Positions 47,051 through 62,674 of a stretch of 64,000 nucleotides of DNA are shown here, in pieces (within the stretch, counting starts at the first letter, position 1; each line of letters opens with the position of its first letter). The notes beneath the pieces were generated by a model. The model saw nothing but the letters and a program-made list of their open reading frames with translations, did no database searches and had not been told where the DNA came from. The position numbers and the translations under genes are program-made. The DNA is from RI-153 sp963721725 (GTDB lineage Bacteria > Chloroflexota > Anaerolineae > Caldilineales > Caldilineaceae), in assembly GCA_963721725.1 (NCBI GenBank), contig CAVRLX010000009.1, positions 1 to 64,000 of the forward strand. The letters are read 5' to 3'.

Positions 47051-47079
47051 TTGACAAATCAGTCGATGCCCCGTATAAT
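47051..47079 (+). promoter_or_regulatory. Perfect sigma-70-type promoter
   Basis: TTGACA at 47051-47056, a 17-bp spacer, and TATAAT at 47074-47079: both hexamers and the spacing are exact consensus. Transcription should start near 47086, within a gene-free region, and reach a terminator at 47192. Confidence 0.85.
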
Positions 47080-47085
47080 CATTGT

Positions 47086-47223
47086 TTACGGAGATGCTCA
47101 TGGCCGACTTGATCGGCGAAAGCGTAAATTGCCAGATTTGGTTATCATAAAAAAACAAATTGATGGTTTTATGCCTCGATATGTGTAGTGGCCCAACCTC
47201 GGCTGTGCTGGCGTTGGGTTTTT
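47086..47223 (+). ncRNA. Candidate ~135-nt small RNA or tiny-ORF transcript
   Basis: Bounded by the consensus promoter (47051-47079) and the terminator (47192-47223). It includes a possible 16-codon frame at 47100-47150 (MADLIGESVNCQIWLS) with GGAG six bases before the ATG, and a small stem GCCGACTTGATCGGC (47103-47117). I do not recognise a known RNA family (not 6S, tmRNA, SRP or RNase P). The gene to the right, rpoB, begins 390 bp after the terminator. Confidence 0.6.
47192..47223 (+). terminator. Rho-independent terminator of the small transcript
   Basis: CCCAAC (47192-47197) pairs with GTTGGG (47213-47218) around an inner partly paired loop, followed by TTTTT. Confidence 0.75.
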
Positions 47224-47440
47224 GCTGTTTAGCCATCTTCTGGCAATTTGGCTAGAAAATACGAAACACTGGTAGTAAGCTTCCTGTCATTGGGAGTGGA
47301 ATAACCTATTTTTGTGGAAAAGCTACAACCAGTTTTACACAAAACTTTATATTTTCTCTCGCCCACACTTGTTCTTGGTTGAGGCACTCGATGCGAATGG
47401 TTATCTCTGGCAAAGCAGCCGATGGGGATAGGATTCGCAG

Positions 47441-47476
47441 GGTGCCATATTGTGTTTTTGGGACTGGCACCTTTTT
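47441..47476 (+). terminator. Terminator-like hairpin in the rpoB leader
   Basis: GGTGCCA at 47441-47447 pairs with TGGCACC at 47465-47471, followed by TTTTT. Lying 137 bp before rpoB, it could be the end of an upstream transcript or an attenuator. Elsewhere in 47224-47612 there is a direct repeat (AGTCTCGTT twice, near 47490-47510), a small stem TTGGCC/GGCCA near 47545, and no gene. Confidence 0.6.
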
Positions 47477-47612
47477 GTCTGTATTTCTAGTCTCGTTCCC
47501 AGTCTCGTTTTTTGAATTATACGATTGCCTGTCTCTTGGTTTATTGGCCGTAAGGCCAGAGGCGCACCCGCCTTCAGGGTGAAAGTGTTACTCGTTAAGG
47601 AGTAGAGGTTCC

Positions 47613-51521
<3,909 letters not shown>

Positions 51522-51605
51522 GGGGCAGGTGGCAAGGGGCAAGTTGCAGGGAAGTAGTTGATTCCATTCCCTGCAACTTGTAATTTGTGATTTGCAACTT
51601 ACAAC
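51522..51605. repeat. 7-bp word tandem with hairpin between rpoB and rpoC
   Basis: GGCAGGT GGCAAGG GGCAAGT TGCAGGG is followed by a perfect stem TGCAGGGAA / TTCCCTGCA, then ACTTGTA ATTTGTG ATTTGCA ACTTACA. It fills the whole gap to the rpoC Shine-Dalgarno. Confidence 0.75.
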
Positions 51606-51617
51606 AGGAGACCATAA

Positions 51618-54600
51618 ATGGAAGTACGAGAATTTGATGCCATTCGTATCTCGCTGGCTTCGCCGGAGCAGATCCGGGAGTGGAGCTATGGCGAGGTTAC
51701 CAAGCCTGAAACCATTAACTACCGAACGTTGCGCCCGGAGCGCGACGGGCTGTTCTGCGAGCGGATCTTTGGCCCCACCAAAGATTGGGAATGTGCCTGT
51801 GGCAAGTACAAGCGTGTCCGCTATAAAGGCATTGTCTGTGATAAGTGTGGGGTAGAGGTCGCGCCCAGCCGTGTGCGCCGCGAGCGCATGGGACACATTG
51901 AGCTTGCCTCGCCGGTCAGCCACATCTGGTATGTGAAGGGTGTACCCAGCCGGTTGGGGCTGCTGCTTAATATCAGCCCGCGCCATTTGGAACGCGTGCT
52001 CTACTTTGCCCAGTTTATTATTACCGAAGTGAACGAAGATGCGCGCGCCCGCGCCATTCAGCGCCACGAGCGCGAGTTGCAGATGCGCACTACCCGCATG
52101 GAAGCTGAATCCCAGACACAGCTTGACCAGTTTGATCGCCAGGCCCAAGTGCAGTTGGATGAACTGGACGCCGACGAAGAGAAACAGGTCACTGAACTGG
52201 ATGAGCGCATCACACAGCGCACGACCGACGCGATTAGCCAGGCCCAGAGCTTGCAGCGCTGGATTCACAGCAATGTGGGGAAAAAGGCGGGCGAAGACAA
52301 AGGTCTGGATTGGACGCGCGATCCGATTATTGCCAAAGCTGAAACGGTCAACGCCAGCCACGAAGAGTTGGTGAACGGCTATGTTCAGGAGCGCTTGAAC
52401 GGCTTGCAGAACGAATCGGATGAGGAAAAGGCCGATATTCGCCTCTTTATGGAGGCCAAGCGTGAGCATATTCAGCAAGAACGCGACGCCATTTTGGGGC
52501 GTATTCGTGAAGACTTGGTGGAGCGCCAGGGCAAACTGCGCGAAGCCATGGACAGCGACATGGAAGAATTGAAAAATCTGGCTGAGCAGCAGTTGCTCTC
52601 GGAAACCCGCTATCGCGAACTGGCGGATCGCTGGGGCAGCGTCTTTAAGGCGGGCATGGGCGCAGAAGCTGTGCGCGACATTGTCGCCAAGATCGACTTG
52701 GACAAGCTGGTCAAGGAACTGCGCCGTGAGATCCGCACAACCCGCAGCAAGCAGCGTCGCAAAAAGGCGGCCAAGCGCTTGCGCGTGGTGGAGAACTTCC
52801 GCAAGAGCGGCAACCGCCCAGAGTGGATGATCTTGACGGCGCTGCCGGTGATCCCGCCGGATCTGCGCCCGATGGTGCAATTGGACGGTGGGCGCTTTGC
52901 CACCAGCGATCTCAACGATCTCTATCGGCGTGTGATCAACCGTAACAATCGCCTCAAACGTCTGTTGGAGTTGGGGGCGCCGGATGTAATTGTGCGCAAT
53001 GAGAAGCGTATGTTGCAAGAGGCCGTGGATAGCCTGGTCGACAATGGTCGCCGTGGCCGTGCCGTCAGCCGTAGCGGCAAGCGCAAACTCAAGAGCCTGA
53101 GCGATCTGCTCAAAGGCAAGCAGGGTCGTTTCCGCCGCAACTTGTTGGGGAAACGTGTCGATTACTCTGGCCGTTCGGTGATCGTGATTGGCCCTGAACT
53201 GAAACTGCACCAGTGTGGCCTACCCAAGAAGATGGCGCTGGAACTGTTCAAGCCCTTCGTGATGCGGCGGCTGGTGGAATATAGCTATGCCGCACAATAT
53301 CAAGAGTGCCAAGCGCATGGTGGATCGTATCGCCCCGGAAGTGTGGGATGTGCTGGAAGAGGATCTGCCACGAGCGCCCGGTGTTGTTGAACCGTGCGCC
53401 GACGTTTCACCGTCTGGGCATTCAAGCCTTTGAAGCGATCTTGATTGAAGGCAGCGCCATTAAATTGCATCCGCTGGTCTACGCGGCCTTTAATGCTGAC
53501 TTTGACGGCGATCAGATGGCTGTGCACGTGCCGCTGAGCGACCAGGCTGTGGAAGAAGCCCGTACGTTAATGTTGGCGAGCCAGAACTTGCTCAAGCCCA
53601 GCAGCGGTGAGCCGATCGTGGGTCCGTCCAAAGATATGGTTATGGGTGTCTATTACCTGACTGTAGAAGAGGAAGAGGACAAGCCCGATGACAAGTTGAA
53701 GATCTTCAGCAGTATGGAAGAAGCAGAATATTTGCATAGCATTGGTCGATTGCGTCTGCGCGAGCCTATCCGCGTCGATCTTTCGACGAAATTTGACAGT
53801 ATTTCGTTAGATGACATGCCCGGACTGAGCGACCGTGTGCGGTCTGTATTCCGCGATGCAGGGGTCAATTCTGTTGGACATGTAATGGATGCTTTTAGCC
53901 AAGGTGAAAATGCCATGATCGAAGCCATTCCTGGCTTTGGTCTGGCTGCCATGAACGAAGTGCGCGATGAATTGCGCAACCTGCACCTCTTAGGCGCTAT
54001 GTGGCCTACCAGCCGCATTGTGCGTACAACTGTAGGGCGCATTATCTTCAATCGTTCGTTGCCCCAGGAACTCTGGTTTGTCAATGAATTGCTGGACAAA
54101 AAGGGCGTGAACTTGGTTGTGGAGCGTTGCTATAAGCATCTGGGGCGCGAGTTGACGGCTGAACTTGCCGATAGCATTAAGGATATCGGCTTCCGCTATG
54201 CCACCCAGTCTGGTATTACAATTGCCGTAAGTGACATCCAGGTTCCTGAGCAGAAGCAGGAAATTTTGGAACGTACCACCGATGAAGTTGAGCAGGTGGA
54301 GCGCCAATATCGCCGGGGTCTGATCACCGAAGAAGAACTCTACGAAAAGACTGTGGAACTGTGGACACGCGCCACCGACGAAGTGACCGAGGCTGTGCGC
54401 GAATTGCTTAGCCCCGTGGAAGGGCTGGGAGCCATGGCTCGCTCTGGCTCGACAAAGGGTGGTGTGAATACTGTGCGCCAGTTGGCTGGGATGCGCGGTT
54501 TGATGGCCGATCCGAATGGGCGCATTATCCCGTTGCCCATTCGCTCGAACTTCCGCGAAGGGTTGACGGCGCTGGAATACTTCCTCAGTACCCACGGTTC

Positions 54601-56240
54601 GCGTAAAGGTCTGGCCGATACGGCGCTGCGTACTGCGGATGCGGGTTACCTGACGCGTCGCCTTGTGGACGTGGCCCAGGATGTGATCGTTACGGAAGAA
54701 AATTGTGGGACTAATGTTGGGATCTGGATCAGCGCCGAGAATTTCGCGTGGGACGGGTGAAAGTTTCGCCGAGCAGATTGTCACACGTGTGTTGGCTGCG
54801 GACATCACCGACCCGCAGACAGGCGAAGTTCTGTTGGCGAAGGATCAGGTGATGGATGAGGCGGCCTTGGGCACGATTGACCGCTACAAAATCGACAGGG
54901 CATATGTCTTTAATCCACTTACCTGTGAGGCGCGCTTTGGCATCTGCCAGAAGTGCTACGGCGAGGATCTGGCCCGTGGCGGCTGGGCACGCATGGGCGA
55001 AGCCGTGGGCATTATCGCCGCTCAGTCTATCGGTGAACCAGGAACGCAGTTAACGCTGCGCACCTTCCATACAGGGGGTGTGGCTGGTAGCGATGATATT
55101 ACGCAGGGTCTGCCTCGTGTCGAAGAGCTGTTTGAGGTACGCAATCCTAAGGGCGAGGCGATCATCAGCGAGATCGACGGTAAAGTTGACCTGTGGTGGG
55201 AGGGTGAGCTGCGTATGCTCAAGGTCACCAGCACCGAGCTAAAACGGCGCGAAGTCCAGATTCCCGCCGGGTATCATGTGTTGGTGGAAAATGATGACCG
55301 TGTTCAAGAGGACACCGTGGTGGCCCGCAGCCCCGAGAACGAAGACGATGTGGTTGTGGCCGGCATGGAAGGCCAAGTCTTTGTCGAGGAAGATGGCAAG
55401 CAACTGAGCATCCGACGCGAAGAGACAGAAGTTTGGGAGAAGGATGTACCCGCCAATGCCCGCCTGCGTGTAGATAAGGGCGATATGGTGCACTCTGGCG
55501 ATCAGTTGAGTGAAGGCTCGAAAAATCCCAAAGAGATTCTGCGCATTCAGGGGCGCGAAGCCTGTCAGCTGTACCTGTTGGAACAGGTACAGCAGGTGTA
55601 TCGAAGCCAAGGTGTAGCAATCCATGACAAACATATTGAAGTGGTCCTGCGCCAATTGCTGCGCCGTGTCATGATCCGGGCAACAGGGGATACGGAATTC
55701 CTGCCCGGTGAGTTGGTGGACCGCTTCGAGTTCGAGGACATCAACGACGCTGTGGTTGCCAATGGGGGCCGTCCGGCCAAAGCTGAAGCTGTGGTGCTGG
55801 GGCTAACCAAGGCGGCGCTCAATACCGAGAGCTTCCTCGCCGCGGCCAGCTTCCAGGAGACCACACGCGTGCTCACCGAGGCTGCCATCCGCGGCCAGCG
55901 GGACGAACTGCGCGGTCTCAAGGAGAACGTGATCATCGGCAAGCTGATCCCTGTGGGGACGGGCTTCCGGGCACGTCGCCGCTGGGCCGAGGAGAAGCAA
56001 GAGGCTATCGATCTGGCCGCCCAGAAGGTAGAAGAAAATCTGGACGAGTTGGAGATGATCGATCTCGACGACACCGATCTGGACGTTTCGGATCTGGCGA
56101 GTCTGGCCGAGATGGGCTTTGGCCCGCTGGGCATGATGGGGCGTTTTGGTGCCGACGAAGAGGGCGATGACGATCTCGACATTGACTTTGACAAGTTCAG
56201 TGCTGAAGATAACGAAGAGTTAGACATTGATATGGGCTAA
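51618..56240 (+). CDS. rpoC: RNA polymerase beta' subunit (three frame breaks)
   Basis: About 1540 residues after repairing breaks near 53291, 53362 and 54745. N-terminal zinc ribbon CACGKYKRVRYKGIVCDKCG, clamp, then a charged coiled-coil insertion at about residues 140-325, then GKQGRFRRNLLGKRVDYSGR, RPVLLNRAPTFHRLGIQAFE, the catalytic NADFDGDQMAVHVPL, the trigger-loop region (VRQLAGMRGLMADPNG) and the second zinc site CEARFGICQKCYGEDLA. The acidic tail ends NEELDIDMG. All corrected joins restore family sequence. A strong terminator follows. Confidence 0.96.
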
Positions 56241-56261
56241 CTTTGGCTGTGGATAGCAGGA

Positions 56262-56297
56262 GGGGGTAGTGCCTAGGCTGGGCGCTACCCCTTTTTT
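56262..56297 (+). terminator. Rho-independent terminator after rpoC
   Basis: GGGGTAGTGCC pairs with GGCGCTACCCC (one G-T pair) and is followed by TTTTTT at 56292-56297. It ends the rpoBC transcript before the str operon. Confidence 0.92.
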
Positions 56298-56546
56298 GAG
56301 AAAACTTATCTCTTTCCAGAGATAAATAATTTGACCATCGTTTGACGCTTATGCTACAATTTCAGATCGTGGGCCTGAGCGGACCCTGGGCGCTTCGTCG
56401 CCTTTTCTGGTTCGCTGGCATCGTCCACGATTTACCATGTGTGGACGAGAGTCAGGTCTGGCCGCGTGGGTAAATCCATGCGATCTATGGAACAAAGACG
56501 AAGCGTTTATTAGACAATTTTTTGATGAGAAAGACGGAGGATTCCT

Positions 56547-56964
56547 TTGCCGACAATCAATCAACTGGTCCGCAAGGGCCGCAAGAATAAGCCCAAGAAA
56601 GAAACGGCTCCGGCCCTTCAGTACTCGCTGAATACCATTGCGGGTCGAACAAAGCGCGTTCAGGGGGGGAACCCCCAAAAGCGTGGCGTGTGTACTCAGG
56701 TGCGCACCACAACCCCCAAGAAGCCGAACTCGGCGTTGCGCAAGGTAGCTCGTGTGCGCCTGACCAATGGCATCGAGGTGACGGCGTATATCCCTGGGGA
56801 AGGCCATAACTTGCAGGAGCACAGCGTAGTGTTGGTGCCGCGGTGGTCGTGTCAAGGACTTGCCCGGTGTGCGCTATCACATTGTGCGTGGCGCGCTGGA
56901 CAGCACAGGCGTGAACAACCGCAAGCGCGGACGCAGCAAATACGGCACCAAGAAGCCGAAATAA
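56547..56964 (+). CDS. rpsL: 30S ribosomal protein S12 (one inserted base at ~56838)
   Basis: 138 residues after removing an extra C in GTGCCGCGG at 56838-56839, which restores [20 protein letters not shown] and the end KRGRSKYGTKKPK. TTG start with GGAGG upstream: PTINQLVRKGRKNKPKKETA. The streptomycin-site block TTTPKKPNSALRKVARVRLT shows lysine at the usual position. Decoding-centre protein; first gene of the str operon (rpsL-rpsG-fusA-tuf). Confidence 0.95.
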
Positions 56965-57036
56965 AGAGGCTGTAGTTTAAGTTTGCCCACTGGATTATTG
57001 GTGTACTGACATCTGCATTGTACGGAGAGAGTAAAC

Positions 57037-57504
57037 ATGGCTCGAAGAAATCGACCCGAACGTCGGGAAATCATGCCCGACCCTCGTTATAAAAACAAAG
57101 TGCTGTCCAAGTTCATTAACAATTTAATGGAGCGTGGCAAGAAGAGCACTGCTTCCGGGATTGTTTATGATGCCCTGAATCTTGTGGCCGAGCGCACCAA
57201 TCGATCGGCTATTGAAGTGTTTGAAGAAGCTCTGAAAAACGCAACACCCTTGGTTGAGGTGAAACCTCGCCGTGTGGGTGGTGCGACTTATCAAGTGCCT
57301 ATGGAAATCCGTTCGGATCGGCGTATGGCGCTGGCGATGCGTTGGATTATTATGAACGCACGCTCGCGCAGTGGCCGCAGCATGGCCCAGCGTCTGGCTG
57401 GGGAATTGATGGATACAGCGCGTGGCGAAGGTAATACTGTTCGCCGCCGTGAAGAAGTCCATCGTATGGCTGAGGCCAACCAGGCGTTCGCACACTTCCG
57501 CTAA
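57037..57504 (+). CDS. rpsG: 30S ribosomal protein S7
   Basis: 155 residues. MARRNRPERREIMPDPRYKN, KVLSKFINNLMERGKKSTAS, VEVKPRRVGGATYQVPMEIR and the C-terminal REEVHRMAEANQAFAHFR are complete family blocks. Organises the 30S head and in other bacteria represses str operon translation. ACGGAGAG precedes the ATG. Confidence 0.97.
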   Translation: MARRNRPERREIMPDPRYKNKVLSKFINNLMERGKKSTASGIVYDALNLVAERTNRSAIEVFEEALKNATPLVEVKPRRVGGATYQVPMEIRSDRRMALAMRWIIMNARSRSGRSMAQRLAGELMDTARGEGNTVRRREEVHRMAEANQAFAHFR

Positions 57505-57843
57505 GGCGATGTGAGGCGAGAGATGTGATTGTAGGACTCCATTTGGCATCGTGCAGGGTTTTCCTGTCCGATCTCGATTGGTTAGCGGCACGTTTCGACC
57601 ACATAACATCTATTGTAGACTGGCAAAGGGTTTTTAATGTTGCCAGAGCAGCCTGAATTCATCGTATGCAGGCACAGATGTGTGTGGCGAGCAGTGCCGC
57701 TCTTTATGTCCGTTAACGGTGCAATATTTGCCGCTCTTTGTGCTGAGGATGGTGACATCTGACGGCTCTGAGTAGATTTTAAAGATAAGACGTTTTTTGG
57801 TGCATTCGCCAGATACACCTTTGTAACAAATGGTAGGAAACCT
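57505..57843. other. rpsG-fusA gap, no gene seen
   Basis: 339 bp. Contains one stem (CTGGCAA/TTGCCAG, 57619-57645) and an imperfect direct repeat TGCCGCTCTTT (57694 and 57731) but no convincing frame; a 42-codon frame from 57637 has no Shine-Dalgarno. Possibly a structured leader for fusA. Confidence 0.5.
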
Positions 57844-59936
57844 ATGACAATTGATCTTCCCCTTGAACAACTGCGCAATATTGGGATCATCGCCCATATT
57901 GACGCTGGTAAGACGACGACAACCGAACGGATTCTCTTTTACTCGGGCCGCATTCACCGCATGGGTGAAGTGCATGAAGGCACGGCTGTAACTGACTGGA
58001 TGGCACAAGAGCGCGAGCGCGGTATCACCATTACCGCCGCTGCCATCACCACATCTTGGAAAGATACCAAGACGGGTGAAGAGATCCAGATCAACATTAT
58101 TGACACCCCTGGACATATTGACTTTACCGCCGAAGTCCAGCGCAGCCTGCGCGTACTGGATGGCGGTGTCGTTGTCTTTGACGCCGTGGCGGGCGTGGAG
58201 CCGCAGTCTGAAACCGTGTGGCGGCAAGCCGATAATTACAAAGTGCCGCGTATCTGTTTTGTCAACAAGATGGATCGCTTGGGAGCCAACTTTCAACGCA
58301 CGGTTGACATGATCGTCGATCGGCTGAATGCAAATCCATTGCCCATTCAGTTACCGATTGGGTCCGAGGATAGCTTCCGCGGCGTCATCGATCTCTTTGA
58401 TATGAAGGCGCTGGTTTTCAGTGATGAATTAGGGGCCAAGCCCACCTTGGAAGATATTCCGGCCGATCTGCTCTCGGCGGCCCAAGATGCACGCGCCATT
58501 ATGATCGAGCGCATTGCCGAGACTGACGACGAATTGACTCTGAAATTTTTGGAAGTAGAGGAGATCACCAACGACGAGTTGATGGTCGCTCTGCGCCGCG
58601 CTACAATTGCTGGCAAACTTGTGCCTGTGTTGTGTGGGACGGCTCTGCGCAACAAAGGTGTACAGCCCCTGCTCAACGCTGTGGTGCGCTATTTGCCCAG
58701 CCCGTTGGATGTTCCGCCTGTGATAGGCATCAACCCGGACAGTGGCGAACAAGTAATTCGCCATGCTGATCCGAAGGAACCCTTTTCGGCGCTGGTCTTT
58801 AAGATTGTGACCGATCCCTATGTGGGGCGGCTGGCCTATGTGCGCGTTTATTCGGGCACGCTGGAAGCCGGCACTAATGTATACAACTCCACCAAAGGGC
58901 ATCGCGAGCGCATTGGTCGCTTGCTGCAAATGCATGCTGACAAGCGTGAAGACATTAAAAGCTGTGACGCTGGCGATATTGCCGCCGTGGTGGGCCTGAA
59001 AAATAGCTTCACGGGTGACACCCTGTGTGACGCCAACGATGAGGTTTTGTTAGAGGCGATTGAATTCCCCGAACCTGTCATTAAGGTGGCGGTGGAGCCG
59101 AAGTCGAAGTCCGATCAGGAGAAGATGACCGAAGGTCTGCTGAAACTGGCTGAAGAAGATCCCACTTTCCGTGTGCAGTACGATGATCAGACTGGCCAGA
59201 CTGTCATTAGCGGTATGGGTGAGCTTCACCTGGACATTATCGTGGATCGTCTCGAACGCGAGTTCCGCGTGCAGTGTAACGTGGGTCGCCCACAGGTAGC
59301 TTATCGCGAGACGATTACCAAACCGGTGCGTGTCGAAGGCCGCTTTGTGCGCCAGTCCGGTGGCCGTGGTCAATATGGTCATGTTTGGCTGGAAATGTCG
59401 CCCAACGAACCGGGTAAAGGCTTTGAATTCCAGGATAAAATTGTGGGTGGATCTGTCCCCGCGAATTTATCCCGGCCGTGCAGAAGGGCATTGTTGAATC
59501 CTTAGATAGCGGTGTGTTGGCTGGCTACCCTGTAGTAGATGTTAAGGCCGCTTTGGTCGATGGCAGCTACCATGATGTGGACTCCAACGAAATGGCTTTC
59601 AAGATTGCCGGTAGCATGGCCTTCAAAGAGGGGCAGCTGCGGGGCGGCCCGATTTTGCTGGAACCGATCATGAGTGTTGAAGCTGTGGTGCCTGACGAGT
59701 ATGTAGGCGATGTGGTGGGGGATATTTCCAGCCGTCGCGGTCAGATCGAAGGCATGGAATCTCGCACCGGCGTCACCGCTGTGCGCGGCATGGTTCCGCT
59801 TTCGGAGATGTTTGGGTATGCCACGACGCTGCGCTCAATGACCAGTGGTCGCGGTAACTTTACGATGCAGTTTGACAACTACTCCCCCGTGAGTGCATCG
59901 GTCTCTGAGAAGATTTTGAAGAAAGAATTAGCCTAA
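57844..59936 (+). CDS. fusA: Elongation factor G (one deleted base near 59462)
   Basis: 697 residues once a C lost from a C-run at 59457-59461 is restored (VGGSVPREFIPAVQKGIVES). GTPase motifs: IAHIDAGKTTTTERILFYSG (G1), DTPGHIDFTAEVQRS (G3), NKMDRLGANF (G4). Domain IV tip, EFRVQCNVGRPQVAYRETIT, and domain V, RGMVPLSEMFGYATTLRSMT, are intact. Moves tRNA and mRNA through the ribosome. Third gene of the str operon. Confidence 0.96.
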
Positions 59937-60005
59937 GACAGAGCGGGGCCGAGGTTGTGATATCTTTGGGATAAAGAAGTTATCGCAATCGACTTGCCCT
60001 GAAAC

Positions 60006-60034
60006 TTGTCATAGAAGGCAGCATCAGGTATACT
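60006..60034 (+). promoter_or_regulatory. Promoter candidate for tuf
   Basis: TTGTCA at 60006-60011, 17-bp spacer, TATACT at 60029-60034. It lies in the 325-bp fusA-tuf gap, about 228 bp before the tuf start, and would give tuf its own transcript. Confidence 0.65.
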
Positions 60035-60083
60035 ATTCAAGTTTGTACAGGTACCTATGCTTGCGAATATGAGTAGGCTTAAA

Positions 60084-60114
60084 CGCACCGCCGACCGTAC
60101 GCATCGGCGGTGCG
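60084..60114 (+). promoter_or_regulatory. 11-bp perfect hairpin in the tuf leader
   Basis: CGCACCGCCGA (60084-60094) pairs with TCGGCGGTGCG (60104-60114). No T run. Downstream of the candidate promoter, so it would be part of the tuf 5' leader; otherwise it could mark the fusA 3' end. Confidence 0.65.
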
Positions 60115-60261
60115 CCTATGCAAACGATAGGTAATTCGCCCAGTCGTATGTGGGCAAGAGTTTGAAAAGAATGGCCTGTGAGGCTGTTTCTTGAAATAGT
60201 AAAACGAAGAAATTTTTAGCGTTTCAATGTATGCATTCTCTGCAAAGTTAGGAGAGAACCA

Positions 60262-61461
<1,200 letters not shown>

Positions 61462-61506
61462 CTTGATATAACTTTCCTTGTCCCTAGAGGGGTGAGGGGG
61501 AAGCAT

Positions 61507-61542
61507 GAAGTGTAGGGTGAGACTAGGTCCGCCCTACACTTC
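61507..61542 (+). promoter_or_regulatory. Hairpin in the tuf-rpsJ gap
   Basis: GAAGTGTAGGG (61507-61517) pairs exactly with CCCTACACTTC (61532-61542). No T run. It may separate tuf from the S10 operon or fold in the S10 leader. Confidence 0.65.
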
Positions 61543-61564
61543 TCGACTCTGGAAGGAAGCGTTG

Positions 61565-61873
61565 ATGGCAAAGCAGAAGATTCGGATTAAGTTGAAGGCC
61601 TATGATCATCGAGTACTGGATGCTTCGGCTCGCCAGATCGTAGATGCCGCAGAGCAGACGGGTGCACAGGTGGTTGGCCCCGTGCCGTTGCCCACCCGTA
61701 TTGAAAAATTCACGGTGATGCGCTCTACTTTTATTGACAAAGACAGCCGTGAGCAGTTCGAGATTCGCACACACAAGCGGTTGATTGATGTGGTGGATCC
61801 GGGTAACAAGACCATTGAGAACTTGACCCGGCTCAATTTGCCCGCTGGCGTGGATATTGAAATTAAGCTGTAG
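61565..61873 (+). CDS. rpsJ: 30S ribosomal protein S10
   Basis: 102 residues from the ATG at 61565 (GGAAGGAAG upstream). KIRIKLKAYDHRVLDASARQ, GPVPLPTRIEKFTVMRSTFI, EQFEIRTHKRLIDVVDP and LPAGVDIEIKL are standard. First gene of the S10 operon. The following gap (61874-62023) carries TGAATTG TGAATAG TAAATTG words, another 7-bp tandem. Confidence 0.97.
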   Translation: MAKQKIRIKLKAYDHRVLDASARQIVDAAEQTGAQVVGPVPLPTRIEKFTVMRSTFIDKDSREQFEIRTHKRLIDVVDPGNKTIENLTRLNLPAGVDIEIKL

Positions 61874-61879
61874 TGTCAT

Positions 61880-61912
61880 TATGAATTGTGAATAGTAAAT
61901 TGTGGCATGTAA
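61880..61912 (+). repeat. 7-bp word tandem after rpsJ
   Basis: TGAATTG, TGAATAG, TAAATTG and TGGCATG follow at 7-bp steps between rpsJ and rplC. Confidence 0.55.
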
Positions 61913-62023
61913 GCAGAGGATTCGCTTACACCCATTGTTGACCATTCGTGGTTCACCATTTTATTGCTGGATGATGTGGGAGATCAGTCAGACTGGTCCT
62001 ACCGTCAGTCCGGGAGGGAAGAC

Positions 62024-62654
62024 GTGAAAGGTATTCTTGGTAAAAAAGTAGGGATGACCCAACTCTTTGATGCGAGTGGGACTGTCATACCGGTCACCGT
62101 GATTGAGGCCGGCCCCTGCTACGTTACTCAGATCAAAGCGACGGATACGGATGGCTACAATGCCATTCAGATTGGCTTTGACGAAGTGGCGGAGCGAAAG
62201 ATCACACAAGGGGAAATGGGCCATTTGCGCAAGGCCAATGCACCAGCCCTGCGCCATCTGCACGAAGTTCGCACTTGAGGGGATGCCAGAGTCTACCTTG
62301 GGGGATATTTTGAAGGCGGATGTGTTTAGCGAGGGGGAGATAGTCGATGTGACTGGAACCTCTAAGGGACGTGGGTTTGCTGGTGCGGTCAAACGGCACG
62401 GATTTAGCGGTGGGCCTAAGACGCATGGTCAATCCGACCGGCATCGGGCACCGGGTTCACGGGGTGCAGGCACTACGCCTGGTCACACCTTCCCCGGCAG
62501 CAAAGGCCCCGGACAGATGGGTAACAAGCAGATTACGGTTCAGAACTTAAAGGTTGCGTTGGTGGACCCTGAGCGAAATCTGATTGCCATCAGGGGGGCT
62601 GTCCCTGGTCCACGCAATGGTCTCGTATTTATTCAAGCGGCCAAAAAGGCGTAG
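62024..62654 (+). CDS. rplC: 50S ribosomal protein L3 (one inserted base near 62273)
   Basis: About 209 residues after removing an extra A in GTTCGCACTTGAGG, giving a continuous LHEVRLEGMPESTLGDILKA. GTG start at 62024 with GGGAGGGAAG: KGILGKKVGMTQLFDASGTV. The central GTSKGRGFAGAVKRHGFSGG and HGQSDRHRAPGSRGAGTTPG reach the peptidyl-transferase centre. S10 operon order is normal. Confidence 0.95.
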
Positions 62655-62674
62655 ACGGGACAGGAGGCAACAAA

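Noticed and set aside
53306..54760. A separate split-rpoC gene (a naturally divided beta' subunit as in cyanobacteria)
   Set aside because: The pieces overlap out of frame in the middle of conserved motifs, there is no start signal at the joins and each is repaired by one small indel; cyanobacterial splits fall at one defined place with proper starts.
57637..57765. A 42-codon leader peptide before fusA
   Set aside because: No Shine-Dalgarno precedes the ATG, the composition is not distinctive, and it ends about 80 bp before fusA without an obvious regulatory fold.
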